Shown: positions 11,055 through 23,200, counted from the first letter of the stretch. The stretch: 64,000 bases of DNA from Prostheceraeus crozeri (GCA_907163375.1 CAJQUW010009223.1:62001-126000); one strand, 5' to 3'. Notes: generated by a model from the sequence alone, not told the origin. Translations and numbers: made by a program.

Positions 11055-11807
11055 TCATATTCTTTGAATAATGAAGCAATTGCTGTTTTTTAAGATTATT
11101 TTCAAATCTATGTTAATAGGGAAATATATTGATGTTTGTGGAAATACATTTAATCTATAACCAATGGGTACAGTAAAAGCTGGAAAACTGAATATTAAAT
11201 TTGACAATTTACCATTTATATATCCTCCTTCAATAATGTCACAATGTACAACAATTGAATTTATTTCAGTTATTTTTGGAATCTTCTCACCTAAATGATA
11301 ACCTTGACTATAGGTTTGTTTATTAAATCCTAATAGTTTTGACAATGATCTATCATGATTAAAATCAACTTGATGATTTTCGTCTAAAGTAAGAGAAAAT
11401 TTATCAACTGCCGGTTCAACTGCAAAATGTAGTTGTTTCTTATCTTTAAATGGCATACCTAAATGTCTCTTAATTTCATTTGATATTGATTCAACTTCGT
11501 AAGAACCAGGAAGAAAAGTTAGTACTTTCCACGTTTTACCTTTATCAGTAGAATATCTAAATTGATCATTCACATCTTTTATAACATTTTGAATAGTGTT
11601 AAATGTGGAGAAACTAGTCAATGCAATTTGATAATTTTTATTTTGTTCCAAATGTAGAATGGGTTCTAAATTACAAGTGTGTGATGAAGTAGTTGTTATA
11701 ATTTTTAACGTCGTACTAAATTTTGATGAACCCAAAATGTCTGTTAGATTTTCTAAATGATTATTAATTTTGTCTAAATCTGTTGATGATAATTCTCTCG
11801 AAGACAT
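11055..11807 (-). CDS. Polinton minor capsid (penton-like) protein
   Basis: A 250-residue frame whose middle resembles the single-jelly-roll minor capsid protein of Polintons and adintoviruses. Landmarks are an N-terminal segment ending NYQIALTSFSTFNTI, the GSYEVESISNEIKRHLG helix, the repeated beta-strand pattern between about residues 120 and 215, and the SFPAFTVPIGYRLN turn. This protein forms capsid vertices in the family. It sits directly upstream of the ATPase on the same strand, as is usual. Assignment rests on pattern and context; a database profile would decide. Confidence 0.5.
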   Translation of the reverse strand: MSSRELSSTDLDKINNHLENLTDILGSSKFSTTLKIITTTSSHTCNLEPILHLEQNKNYQIALTSFSTFNTIQNVIKDVNDQFRYSTDKGKTWKVLTFLPGSYEVESISNEIKRHLGMPFKDKKQLHFAVEPAVDKFSLTLDENHQVDFNHDRSLSKLLGFNKQTYSQGYHLGEKIPKITEINSIVVHCDIIEGGYINGKLSNLIFSFPAFTVPIGYRLNVFPQTSIYFPINIDLKIILKNSNCFIIQRI

Positions 11808-11905
11808 TTTTTACTAAAAAATTTTTTATTTCATATCGGAGTAGGCAAAAACCAGTTCTGTCTTCTTCTAAAATTTTATGGCTAAGAGATGACGTTAAAA
11901 GCTAT

Positions 11906-11950
11906 TTACAGGCCCGACGTTTCACGCCTTCGCGCTTCCTCAGGGGTAAC
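11906..11950 (-). ncRNA. Hammerhead-ribozyme-like motif in left Penelope arm
   Basis: On the minus strand, CTGAGGA (fitting core CUGANGA) is followed by a CGC/GCG stem with a GAAG loop, then GAAACGTC. Flanking CCC and GGG could pair as stem I. Stem III would be minimal, as reported for Penelope-associated hammerheads. One extra A follows the core, so activity is uncertain. A mirror copy lies at 12,713-12,740 on the plus strand. Confidence 0.45.
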
Positions 11951-12229
11951 ACAAGTTAAAACACAAGTAAGACTGACAGCGTTGGGAGAGTGTGATGATA
12001 AAGCTCTGCAACATTATATAGTGGTGTGTGGGATGTGAGAATCAGACTAAAAATCAATCAGTTCATGTTTGCGGTTATGTTGCTTGTTATCATAGCTTAT
12101 CAAATTATATAAGGACATTTAAATATATTAGGGACATGAAATAACATGAAAAATACTTTCTATATCATACTTATGTTTTATTGAATCAAATTTTTGGATG
12201 ATCCACTTTTTATGAAACGGACTGTAGTA

Positions 12230-12609
12230 GCCTTCAAAACAAGCCTAAACATAATAAACATGAGAATTGCACGGTCTGTAATTGGTTACCTAGCAAATAT
12301 ACTTGCAAAGACAAATTCTTTGTTTACAAATTTACCTGTAAATTTTGCGCCAATTTTTTTTATATAGGGCAGTCTAGTCGTCCTTATAAATTACGTTTCA
12401 TGGAACACGCGCGTTCTTTTAACAATAAGACCAGCAGTGCACTGGCAGACCATAGATCTCAATGCAAGCATATTGTGTCTATTGACAACTTCACTTTAGA
12501 TATCTTGGACAAATGTAAGAATCCTGTCGACACTTGTTTGAGTGAAGCTCGTTGTATCAAGAGCATGAAGCCCAACATTAACCGCAAACATGAACTGATT
12601 GATTTTTAG
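12230..12609 (+). CDS. GIY-YIG endonuclease tail of a Penelope-like element (partial)
   Basis: The frame begins before the first Met at 12,400. It reads a Cys/His segment (HENCTVCNW), another Cys pair (TCKFCANF), then FYIGQSSRPYKLRFMEHARS, the YIG half of GIY-YIG with the downstream Arg and His, and ends in SEARCIKSMKPNINRK. In complete Penelope elements this nuclease follows the reverse transcriptase and nicks the target DNA; here only the nuclease end remains. The stop (TAG) lies inside the start of the right terminal arm. Confidence 0.75.
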
Positions 12610-12712
12610 TCTGATTCTCACATCCCACACACCACTATATAAGGTTGCAGAGCTTTGTCATCACGCTCTCCTTACGGTGTCAGTCTTACTTGTGTTATAG
12701 CTTGTGTTACCA

Positions 12713-12740
12713 CTGAGGAAGCGCGAAGGCGTGAAACGTC
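12713..12740 (+). ncRNA. Hammerhead-like motif in right Penelope arm
   Basis: The inverted copy of the left-arm motif: CTGAGGA, stem-loop, GAAACGTC. Here the base before the core is A rather than C, weakening stem I by one pair. Confidence 0.4.
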
Positions 12741-12889
12741 GGGCCTGTAAATAGCTTTTAACGTCATCTCTTAGCCATAAAATTTTAGAAGAAGACAGAA
12801 CTGGTTTTTGCCTACTCCGATATGAAACGTAGTCTTCTGTTCGCGGCCATCCTATTCATCAATTTTTATTAAATATTTTTTGATAAAAA

Positions 12890-13633
12890 TTAAAAACAAC
12901 ATATTTCAGCTATACTTTCATAGTCCTCTTCATTTAGAATCTTCTTTTCTAACAGTCTTTTCAATATAGCATGAATTTCATTGAAACAAGAATTATGTCC
13001 TTCTTTTATTGCAGATATTAAAATATTTAATCTATTTAGTAATTCTTGTGGATCATCTGGTAAGAATACAGTTATTTCTTTTTTAAAACCTTTTCCTACT
13101 TTAACTCCCGTTGATAATAAATTTTCTAATTGTTTATAACGTCTAAGAGATTTTGCTGCACCAACTCTATCTAACATAGCTTTATATTTTATGAGATCTT
13201 CTACAGCATAATTTTTTAAATCTGTTCCTCTTAAAAGATCAACGAAGTTTCTATCTAAAATAAAAGGAGATTTATCTGGTGAAAAAATTAAACCTCGAAA
13301 AGGTTGTGGAAATATTTCTTTTTGTCCGAGATAAAATATAGGTACTGTTTTTCCATCTATAAATGAAATAGAATGTTCAAATTGCATAGATTTTGGTAAT
13401 TTCTTATTAAAGTTTGATTCTAGTAATCCATAGTCATCTAATATAGTTTTGTGAGCTCGATCTGTTATATTAATTTGTTTATCATTAGTTGTAAGTTCTT
13501 TTTCAAGCTTTTTAAATGGTTCAATAGTTTTTTCAAAATCAGTTTTCACTTGTTCGGTTTGCTGCATTTTTTCAAACATATCAGATTGAATACCAGCTTT
13601 TATCATTCTATGCTGAGTATGATTTTCTTTCAT
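12890..13633 (-). CDS. Polinton protein of unknown function (247 residues)
   Basis: A frame of 247 residues with a charged coiled-coil-like N-terminal third (about 1-60), then a more ordered region containing PIFYLGQKEIFPQPFRGLIF (about 120-140) and a basic segment KSLRRYKQLENLL (about 180). Position and strand match the accessory structural genes of Polintons. I do not recognise a domain. It looks whole. Confidence 0.5.
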   Translation of the reverse strand: MKENHTQHRMIKAGIQSDMFEKMQQTEQVKTDFEKTIEPFKKLEKELTTNDKQINITDRAHKTILDDYGLLESNFNKKLPKSMQFEHSISFIDGKTVPIFYLGQKEIFPQPFRGLIFSPDKSPFILDRNFVDLLRGTDLKNYAVEDLIKYKAMLDRVGAAKSLRRYKQLENLLSTGVKVGKGFKKEITVFLPDDPQELLNRLNILISAIKEGHNSCFNEIHAILKRLLEKKILNEEDYESIAEICCF

Positions 13634-13772
13634 AATATTTTTTTGCTTTATTAACTAATCTAATTGTTGGATTCTTTTTTGATTATCAGCTTTAATTTTA
13701 TTCATTTTTAAAATATAATATTCGAATTTTTTGGTAACATTGGAATACAACAAAAACATTTTACTGAACAAA

Positions 13773-14390
13773 CTATTTTTCTATTGCTTTGGCGTCTAAA
13801 GTTTTGTTAAATAAAGTTTTGCTGAAAGTTTCGCTTAAAGCTTTTAGTTCTTCTAAAAAAACTGTATCAGTTTCCTCAATAGAAGTTTTACCATCACTAG
13901 AAATTTCGCCATCCTGTTTATTCTCGTCATCAACATTTTCTGACTGTGATTGAAATGATATTTGATTTACTTCATTAGCTATTTGATCAAATTTTTCAAT
14001 CTCATCTAACGTAATAACATTATCATCACATACTCTTTGAAAGTAGTAATGTAAATTGTCATAGACTTCTTTAATATGTAAATGTTTAGTTTTTAATGAT
14101 TTTCGTTTCTTAGTTATTAAAGATTCATCTAATATTGTAACAGGCGAAGTTGTAAAAACACCTGTACCTGTTAAAGCAGTAGCAACTACTGGAATTACTA
14201 AAACACCTGAAGATATAACAATTGTTAACGTACCTAAACTTATTGTTAAAAATATTCCAATTCCTTGTGTTACATTCTTAACTTTAGACCATCTCTTTCT
14301 TAATTTATCATAATGCTCTAATCTTAACAAAAATTGAGATTCCTTATCTTTCATATAACGTACTCTATCTTTATGTTTTTCGATGTTCAA
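13773..14390 (-). CDS. Polinton protein with a hydrophobic hairpin
   Basis: A 205-residue frame. Residues about 42-77 form a long hydrophobic segment (GIFLTISLGTLTIVISSG followed by VLVIPVVATALTGTG), probably one or two membrane spans. The rest is charged and ends in an acidic, Ser-rich tail. Membrane-active small proteins occur in Polintons and their viral relatives, but no function can be assigned. It is the first gene of the minus-strand set and looks whole. Confidence 0.5.
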   Translation of the reverse strand: MNIEKHKDRVRYMKDKESQFLLRLEHYDKLRKRWSKVKNVTQGIGIFLTISLGTLTIVISSGVLVIPVVATALTGTGVFTTSPVTILDESLITKKRKSLKTKHLHIKEVYDNLHYYFQRVCDDNVITLDEIEKFDQIANEVNQISFQSQSENVDDENKQDGEISSDGKTSIEETDTVFLEELKALSETFSKTLFNKTLDAKAIEK

Positions 14391-14928
14391 TTCAGTTATT
14401 TATAATTGAGATAACGAAGAATATATTGTCGTGTGCCGTCGAGGTTTCTTCCATTTCTGAGGTTTCCATTTTTAAAGGAATGTTTTTCCCCTAGACTTAT
14501 TTTAAATATGAATTAGAGGGTTCTTAACCTGGTTTAAACATAAGAATTCATAAAAATTCATAAATTTAGGGATAATTGGGGTTATTTTAACTACTGCTAA
14601 AATTACCAATTTTTCTGATGTTGTGCCCTGGAACGGTAATGATTTGAGCAAGAAAATAATTATGATTCTCAAATTTGAGATTCTTAACTTTTAAGATTTT
14701 TTCGTTGTCTTGGAACGGAGATGATTTTCAAGAGAAAAATTATAATCTCAAATTTGAGATTTTGAAAAATTTGAAAAATTAGGTATTTCTAAAAACGCCT
14801 AAATTTATGAATTTAGGTCTTCATAACCTGAAAAATGACCAAAATTCTTAAATTTAGTCGTTTTTTTAAAATACGAAAAAATTTGAGAATTTTGTGTCCT
14901 ATCCTGAAACGGTCTTCTTCCCTATACT
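14391..14928. repeat. Non-coding spacer with two diverged tandem units
   Basis: No gene. Two related units near 14,626-14,705 and 14,706-14,775 share TGGAACGG(T/A)GATGAT-like, ATTATAATCTCAAATTTGAG-like and AGATT elements, with period about 80-95. A third partial match (CTGAAACGG) is near 14,903. CAAATTTG and AATTTAGG words recur. The Polinton's right terminus would be expected here. Confidence 0.45.
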
Positions 14929-15215
14929 TTTCATGACACAATTTTGAGCTTGCCAAAGTTTTCCTGCGTTGTTGATAAGGAAAATGTCAGCTGCACATCA
15001 GCAGTTTTAATGTTTCATGGAAACTTTCCAATGAAATCGAATAGAAGACCGATGGATTAGCAAAGAAAGTCAAGACCAACACTTGTTGTGGGCAATGAAA
15101 TGTCTGGAATTTCCAAAGCGTCATTCGCAAAGGACCGTTTTGAACTTAGAAATGGTAGTTGGAATGATGAGACAATCATACAGATATTCGGAACTCTAAA
15201 TAGGAACTCTTTTTG

Positions 15216-18200
15216 CAGGGTTGCCGTGGGGATTGATATTTGAATCCCCACCCCACCGCATCCCCACCGCATCCCCACCGAATCCCCACCGCCCACACAG
15301 GATAAGCCCCTGATTAATATGTTGCTCTTGTTTTTATAGAATGATTGATGTCCAATATTTCCATCTCAATGAAACTTCTGCACAGCATTCAACGATCCGA
15401 AGGCCGTATTTGACTTTTTAGGTATGGAATGGGAGTCCTTGAAGAAAGTCACCGACTGCGTGTTGTAACTTTCATATCTTTTCTTTGCTGTCTTCGGTAT
15501 AAGCCTATTACTCTTTAAAATTGTGGTAGCATATTTTCTATCATTATTGAGCCTTGATTCTGACTTGCCACCAGAAATCATTGTACCGAACATTTAGGTA
15601 GATGCTCGTTCAATGCACACGCATTCGACTTACAAATTTACATTTGCCTGAATCATTTGGTTGCATTAGCAGATAAGTGTTCTTTATCTATCTCTACTGA
15701 TTCGTAAGTTTTTGTCGTTTGCTGCCAGCTTACACGTACAGTCAACATAGGTTCTTCTCATTCCACTCATAATTCTTTAATGATTCATGAGGCATGACAT
15801 CCTTTATCCATAAAACTACCATAACGCAGTTTACCGCAAACGTAATTCAACTTCGACATGTTTCTTTTTAATAATATGACGATATTGTCTTTATTTCTTT
15901 GCTTTTATAACATGTCGATTATTGATTAGTTTGCGCTTTTCAAGCTTCCTCATTTAATCACTTTGGATTTTGTTTCACTTAACCTAATTGTTGACCATGT
16001 CGATCCTACTTCATTTTGCTACAGGATTATTTTAAGGGTACAGCTTTTGCATTGCTGTTCCCTCAAAGGAGACACATTTGCATAAAAATTCAACAGCTAC
16101 ATGTAGAATAAAGGAAACATGACCTTATTCAAATGTTGAGATGGAATGTTAATACGAGCATGCACCTAGTTCTGCACAAAACTCGAGCATTGCATAGTAC
16201 GCTATTTATATATTTCGCTATTCTGAAATTTCGATGTTTCTTGTAATCGCCTTTTACCGTTTGCTGTTTTGAGATTCGCTGTTATAACACTAAGCAGCCA
16301 AGTCTTCATCAAGTAAAATCAAACCTAAGCTTACATGTATACATGTGATATGATGTATACATGTCATGCGAAGCATTCTCAGGAAATATACACACATTCA
16401 TTTCAAAAGTACTATGCTTAAATTCCTCGCTGTAGACAATCGTGATTAAACAGCATGTTTCACAAAAGCTAGCATGAATATTTATCAATATATCTATTAA
16501 CAACAATGAAATTAAATAAACAATAGACAATAAAACGCAAAATAAACGCAATTGACAATGCGAGCCGGCTCGCGAAAGCTCGGAATTGTAAATGTCTTTT
16601 AGCAAATAGATTGTACATATTTTTAGCAGCTAATCTTTTCTCGGGGAGACGACACAAACGGAAGTGAGATTCACTATGAAATTAAATAACCTCCCGTCAG
16701 CTGCCATCAACTAAAGCATCTTAAGCCATGTCGTGAATGCAATTAACAACAATGAAATTGCCATGCAAAAGATGTGCGGCTGGTAGGATTCGAACCTGCG
16801 ACCAAGGTTAACTAGACCTGTGTTCCAACCAAATAAAATATAATAAAAATATAATAAAAAGTATTGAAATTTTAGCTATTAGTTTAAGTCCATAAGGTCC
16901 TTAATGTTCCCACAATATTTTCGGTCAGCTGCTTTTCGTGAAGACTCGATTTTTACTGCAAACAATTCTAAGTGCATGTATTTGGTTGTTTTGATGGATT
17001 ATATACGAGTTTCACGTGTTCCATTTGTGAGAATACAATCGTGGACTATCCTGTAAGTTGGTATTTGGGGTTCCGAATGTGAGGAATTTTCATTCGTTTG
17101 GTTGCTTATAGTGGTGCTATTTTCAAATAATAGGAAGTCCATCAACATACAAAGACAGGGTTGAACATAAAATTAAAAAAATCACATGTTGCTACACTGC
17201 CAGTACTTCAAAATGGTCACTCTATCACAAAAAAAGTCACCTGTCAAAAATTCTTATGTAGACCCTCCCTATATGTCTGCGGTCTACCAATGTGTGTTAT
17301 AGCCATCGTTTATTGCTCAATGGATCATGCCATGTTCATGTGTGAACATTCCCGTTTAATATTCGTTAACTGAATTAATGCAGCAGTCATTGATAATTCT
17401 ATTTCCATAGTTTGGCCTTTATGCATCTCAAGTCTAGAAATTTCCGCAGTAGAAATCGACTTTATACACGTGACAAATGAAAAAGCTTTGAATCAATCTT
17501 ATCTACTATTGTAGACATAGACTTCGATAAAAACCATCCTGATTTTCTCGACCACTCATATCACCGAATTATTGCACAAGAATTTGGAGGTTGTTGACCC
17601 ATTTGTGTATGGTGATGAAATGCAGCACAATGAACCATTTGTTGTGGTGCACTTAAGTGTGCAGTTAAGGATGCCAAAGGATCAGATGAAAATAAAAGTT
17701 CAGACAAGTCGTGGACAAGTGAAAAATCTGAGCTTTCATTATAACTATGACTGCAATGTGAGTAGATGGCTTACAGTTGAATGATTTGGTGCGAGAAATT
17801 TTTATCACACTGTTCATTTGTCCGACGAAAATCATTCAACATTTTCATGTGTCTTGCTTTTTGGGCTGCACCCAACACGTCTTCTATATCGCAATTAGTT
17901 TAAAATCTAGGTCAATAATGATTAATCGCATTTTTCACACAAGCTTAATTATATCACAAATAATTTTGTCTGAGCTATTCATGCCATTAGAGCTAATATT
18001 TGTAAGGCTCCATTTGTTTGGATCTGCAGTAAAGAAGAATTGCAGAATTCTTCCACTTCAGACGTCCTTCTCACACCTGGAACTATCATTGTAGGTCATT
18101 CAAAATTATTGAACGTGTATTGCTGATGTGAAAATGATCAGCATTGATATTTCATGCATTTTAAGTGGTGAGATGGGTAGGCTGCGTGATACTTGTTAAT

Positions 18201-18388
18201 TTAACATCGAAGTTGATTGTGTGATATTATGTCAGTTATGATTGCTTCTTGTGAATGTTAAAAATCTTCAGAATCCCCACACAATCCCCATAGAAGCGCT
18301 GTGGGAGCTGTGGGGATGGCCTCAATACCCATACCCACCCCATACCCATGGGTATCCCCACAGAATCCCCATACCCACGGTAATCCTG
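15216..18388. mobile_element. hAT-like ends and G-rich repeats inside the left arm
   Basis: The sequence CAGGGTTGCCGTGGGGATT begins at 15,216, and 18,388 ends with the complement of CAGGATTACCGTGGGTATGG. CAGGG-type termini suggest a hAT element of about 3.2 kb. No matching 8-bp target duplication was found and no transposase is visible. Adjacent to each end are short G-rich arrays: GGTGGGGAT units at 15,226-15,296 and GGGTATGGGGATTCTGTGGG-like units at 18,269-18,380. It is mirrored at 21,469-24,642. Confidence 0.5.
16713..16831 (-). repeat. tRNA-derived SINE fragment in left arm (junction type)
   Basis: On the minus strand this holds the 3' half of a tRNA-like sequence with box B GGTTCGAATCC, then GCCGCACATCTTTTGCATGG and ATTGTTGTTAATT. 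It continues without a break into GCATTCACGACATGGCTTAA, which is the opposite end of the unit at 29.7-30.0 kb. It therefore contains a tail-to-head junction of two units. The mirrored copy is at 23,026-23,144. Confidence 0.65.
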
Positions 18389-19606
18389 GTAGTATGCCAG
18401 AAAATTCACTATTCAAATCCAAGCATCACGTGTCTATTTTTTGTTACAAAGAATACCAAACCTGGCCAAAATTGTCCAAACAATCAATTTTGTTGGTGAG
18501 ACGAAATAGCAGCAAGCATCAAAACCGAAAACAGGACTGATGGGAACTTCATCAGATTATTGTTTTATATTAAGGCATTCCACACGCACCATTCGTGCGT
18601 GTAGAATCATACAGCCTGCACGTCGAATTTGATTCAGAACATAGGCGCACTTTGGCGTTTTGGCTTTAATTTTTCGCCGTGGGTGCAGCTAACTCCTTAA
18701 TAAAAAACATTGCTTTATATATTCTTCAAAGATGGGGCAGCACAAAATCTTCAATGTTTAATACAAAGTGTGTCACATCATTCCAAAGTCGGTGGCAAAC
18801 TTGGTTCGGTAAAGGTATACCACCTCTTTCCAGAAAAGCAAGGGGCTGTTATGTTTTCACTGAGTCAATATAGGACAGGAAGTATAGTAATATTACAGTA
18901 TAGTTGCAAAATATCAATTTAGCGGTTATTTATGGATGAAAATAGATAATGAACGTCGAAAACCATTCAACTACAGCACTTTGTTGGAATTGCAGCATTG
19001 ATGGATGACGGTGAGCTTGCTGCAATCCATTCATGGATTTCTTCGAAACTTAACAAGCTTGCGTCCTTCTGATATTATCCCACTTCTTAGTCGATATTCG
19101 CCTTCAACTTATTGCGTAACTTCTCTGAGTCTGGGCTACGATATGCAGATATGGCGAGATATTGGTTCGGGATATAACCTACAAGAAGTGGTACTATCAG
19201 TATGGAAAACGTGCAGATTTTCGTCCGTTATCGTGAATTACACAGTAGAATTGTAATACTTCAACGATATAATGTCAATGCGTATTGAAAAGAAGTTAAC
19301 TTCTTTTCTGCTATTACCAGATGCTAAATTAGAAAATGAAGATAAATGTCATTATTGTATTCCTGCTTACTTATTCTCTTTCAATAACTGAATATTGCAA
19401 GTGCATACTTTGTTCCCCAGGATTTTTGTTTAAAAGAAGAGATATTTCAGCATTGTTCAAAATTTTAAAATGAGATTAGAAGATAAGACTAGTCATTCCT
19501 CTATAATCATGAATATGATGTTAATTGCGTCGAAAGAAAAAATGTGCATTTACAAAACAACAATTTCAGTTCTGATTTTCACACTCAAAATATATGAAGA
19601 ACTATT

Positions 19607-20249
19607 AAAAAAACGGTAGAATAAAATTGATATAAATCAAAATTAGCCTAAAATTTGATGTTCTCTACGGTGGATGAAATTTATTTTCGAACTATATTAA
19701 CCAACGTTTGCTAACTGCAAACGAAACAATGAAATTTGTAGTTTTCAGTTGACATTTGACTTTTTTTTCAAAATGTTGGCGTTCAGGATGAACCCTGCAT
19801 AAATATTTTAATGCAGCAACATAGAAGCCATATATTTACTATACATGTACTTTGTGCGATTTTATGCACCATGCCTGTGTTTGCTATTCTGCTCTATGAA
19901 GTAAAAAATGACAAACCTCTATACGTATATGATGACAAAAAAGACAGGGTTGCCGTGGGTATGGGGATTCTGTGGGGATACCCATGGGTATGGGGTGGGT
20001 ATGGGTATTGAGGCCATCCCCACAGCTCCCACAGCGCTTCTATGGGGATTGTGTGGGGATTCTGAAGATTTTTAACATTCAGTAGAAACAATCAGAACTG
20101 ACATAATATCACACAATCAACTTCGATGTTAAATTAAAAAGCATCACGCAGCCTACCCATCTCACCACTTAAAATGCATGAAATATCAATGCTGATCATT
20201 TTCACATCAGAAATACACGTTCAATAATTTTGAATGAATAATTTTGATT
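19607..20249. repeat. Central spacer of the palindrome with a third copy of the arm repeat
   Basis: This 643-bp spacer is not self-complementary. Bases 19,945-20,235 (from CAGGGTTGCCGTGGGTATGG to CAATAATTTTGAATGA) are a direct copy of 21,469-21,761 in the right arm with a few changes. The left 340 bp match nothing else here. A real spacer argues against a simple read-through assembly artefact. Confidence 0.85.
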
Positions 20250-23200
20250 GAATAGTTCTTCATATATTTTGAGTGTGAAAATCAGAACTGAAATTGTTGT
20301 TTTGTAAATGCACATTTTTTCTTTCGACGCAATTAACATCATATTCATGATTATAGAGGAATGACTAGTCTTATCTTCTAATCTCATTTTAAAATTTTGA
20401 ACAATCCTGAAATATCTCTTCTTTTAAACAAAAATCCTGGGGAACAAAGTATGCACTTGCAATATTCAGTTATTGAAAGAGAATAAGTAAGCAGGAATAC
20501 AATAATGACATTTATCTTCATTTTCTAATTTAACATCTGGTAATAGCAGAAAAGAAGTTAACTTCTTTTCAATACGCATTGACATTATATCGTTGAAGTA
20601 TTACAATTCTACTGTGTAATTCACGATAACGGACGAAAATCTGCACGTTTTCCATACTGATAGTACCACTTCTTGTAGGTTATATCCCGAACCAATATCT
20701 CGCCATATCTGCATATCGTAGCCCAGACTCAGAGAAGTTACGCAATAAGTTGAAGGCGAATATCGACTAAGAAGTGGGATAATATCAGAAGGACGCAAGC
20801 TTGTTAAGTTTCGAAGAAATCCATGAATGGATTGCAGCAAGCTCACCGTCATCCATCAATGCTGCAATTCCAACAAAGTGCTGTAGTTGAATGGTTTTCG
20901 ACGTTCATTATCTATTTTCATCCATAAATAACCGCTAAATTGATATTTTGCAACTATACTGTAATATTACTATACTTCCTGTCCTATATTGACTCAGTGA
21001 AAACATAACAGCCCCTTGCTTTTCTGGAAAGAGGTGGTATACCTTTACCGAACCAAGTTTGCCACCGACTTTGGAATGATGTGACACACTTTGTATTAAA
21101 CATTGAAGATTTTGTGCTGCCCCATCTTTGAAGAATATATAAAGCAATGTTTTTTATTAAGGAGTTAGCTGCACCCACGGCGAAAAATTAAAGCCAAAAC
21201 GCCAAAGTGCGCCTATGTTCTGAATCAAATTCGACGTGCAGGCTGTATGATTCCACACGCACGAATGGTGCGTGTGGAATGCCTTAATATAAAACAATAA
21301 TCTGATGAAGTTCCCATCAGTCCTGTTTTCGGTTTTGATGCTTGATGCTATTTCGTCTCACCAACAAAATTGATTGTTTGGACAATTTTGGCCAGGTTTG
21401 GTATTCTTTGTAACAAAAAATAGACACGTGATGCTTGGATTTGAATAGTGAATTTTCTGGCATACTACCAGGATTACCGTGGGTATGGGGATTCTGTGGG
21501 GATACCCATGGGTATGGGGTGGGTATGGGTATTGAGGCCATCCCCACAGCTCCCACAGCGCTTCTATGGGGATTGTGTGGGGATTCTGAAGATTTTTAAC
21601 ATTCACAAGAAGCAATCATAACTGACATAATATCACACAATCAACTTCGATGTTAAATTAACAAGTATCACGCAGCCTACCCATCTCACCACTTAAAATG
21701 CATGAAATATCAATGCTGATCATTTTCACATCAGCAATACACGTTCAATAATTTTGAATGACCTACAATGATAGTTCCAGGTGTGAGAAGGACGTCTGAA
21801 GTGGAAGAATTCTGCAATTCTTCTTTACTGCAGATCCAAACAAATGGAGCCTTACAAATATTAGCTCTAATGGCATGAATAGCTCAGACAAAATTATTTG
21901 TGATATAATTAAGCTTGTGTGAAAAATGTGATTAATCATTATTGACCTAGATTTTAAACTAATTGCGATATAGAAGACGTGTTGGGTCCAGCCCAAAAAG
22001 CAAGACACATGAAAATGTTGAATGATTTTCGTCGGACAAATGAACAGTGTGATAAAAATTTCTCACACCAAATCATTCAACTGTAAGCCATCTACTCACA
22101 TTGCAGTCATAGTTATAATGAAAGCTCAGATTTTTCACTTGTCCACGACTTGTCTGAACTTTTATTTTCATCTGATCCTTTGGCATCCTTAACTGCACAC
22201 TTAAGTGCACCACAACAAATGGTTCATTGTGCTGCATTTCATCACCATACACAAGTGGGTCAACAACCTCCAAATTCTTGTGCAATAATTCGGTGATATG
22301 AGTGGTCGAGAAAATCAGGATGGTTTTTATCGAAGTCTATGTCTACAATAGTAGATAAGATTGATTCAAAGCTTTTTCATTTGTCACGTGTATAAAGTCG
22401 ATTTCTACTGCGGAAATTTCTAGACTTGAGATGCATAAAGGCCAAACTATGGAAATAGAATTATCAATGACTGCTGCATTAATTCAGTTAACGAATATTA
22501 AACGGGAATGTTCACACATGAACATGGCATGATCCATTGAGCAATAAACGATGGCTATAACACACATTGGTAGACCGCAGACATATAGGGAGGGTCTACA
22601 TAAGAATTTTTGACAGGTGACTTTTTTTGTGATAGAGTGACCATTTTGAAGTACTGGCAGTGTAGCAACATGTGATTTTTTTAATTTTATGTTCAACCCT
22701 GTCTTTGTATGTTGATGGACTTCCTATTATTTGAAAATAGCACCACTATAAGCAACCAAACGAATGAAAATTCCTCACATTCGGAACCCCAAATACCAAC
22801 TTACAGGATAGTCCACGATTGTATTCTCACAAATGGAACACGTGAAACTCGTATATAATCCATCAAAACAACCAAATACATGCACTTAGAATTGTTTGCA
22901 GTAAAAATCGAGTCTTCACGAAAAGCAGCTGACCGAAAATATTGTGGGAACATTAAGGACCTTATGGACTTAAACTAATAGCTAAAATTTCAATACTTTT
23001 TATTATATTTTTATTATATTTTATTTGGTTGGAACACAGGTCTAGTTAACCTTGGTCGCAGGTTCGAATCCTACCAGCCGCACATCTTTTGCATGGCAAT
23101 TTCATTGTTGTTAATTGCATTCACGACATGGCTTAAGATGCTTTAGTTGATGGCAGCTGACGGGAGGTTATTTAATTTCATAGTGAATCTCACTTCCGTT

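Larger units (their letters stand above)
11831..12860 (+). mobile_element. Short Penelope-like element with inverted terminal repeats and a GIY-YIG segment
   Basis: Two 250-bp arms (11,831-12,081 and 12,575-12,825) are inverted copies of one another. They enclose about 490 bp that encode a GIY-YIG endonuclease tail on the plus strand. The right arm is extended by 35 bp (12,826-12,860). Inverted pseudo-LTRs and a single-sided extension of about 35 bp are known in Penelope-like retroelements. The reverse transcriptase is missing. Flanks share an AATTTTT-ATT stretch that may be the target duplication. It interrupts the Polinton between the penton-like gene and the next gene. Confidence 0.8.
3560..14400. 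mobile_element. Broken Polinton/Maverick (virus-like fossil)
   Basis: About 10.8 kb, or about 8.8 kb without two later insertions (LINE 6.18-7.23 kb, Penelope-like 11.83-12.86 kb). It is much more AT-rich than its surroundings. Parts in order: coiled-coil and fibre-like proteins (-), small protein (+), protein-primed family-B DNA polymerase (+), packaging ATPase (-), penton-like capsid protein (-) and two unknown proteins (-). I recognise no integrase, protease or major capsid protein and no terminal repeats, so it is incomplete. The polymerase and ATPase regions are broken, with roughly half a dozen or more breaks in all; several smaller genes look whole. It appears of moderate age, older than the two elements inserted in it. 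Confidence 0.85.
14929..19606 (+). repeat. Left arm of a 10-kb palindrome
   Basis: This 4.68-kb stretch is repeated in reverse complement at 20,250-24,929; paired coordinates sum to 39,856-39,858 throughout. The arms differ by scattered single-base changes (roughly one per 150-300 bases by eye) and very small indels. The outermost bases are TTTCATGAC on the left and its complement on the right, and ATACT occurs just outside or overlapping both ends. Open frames occur in identical pairs in the two arms, but none looks like a real protein. Confidence 0.95.
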
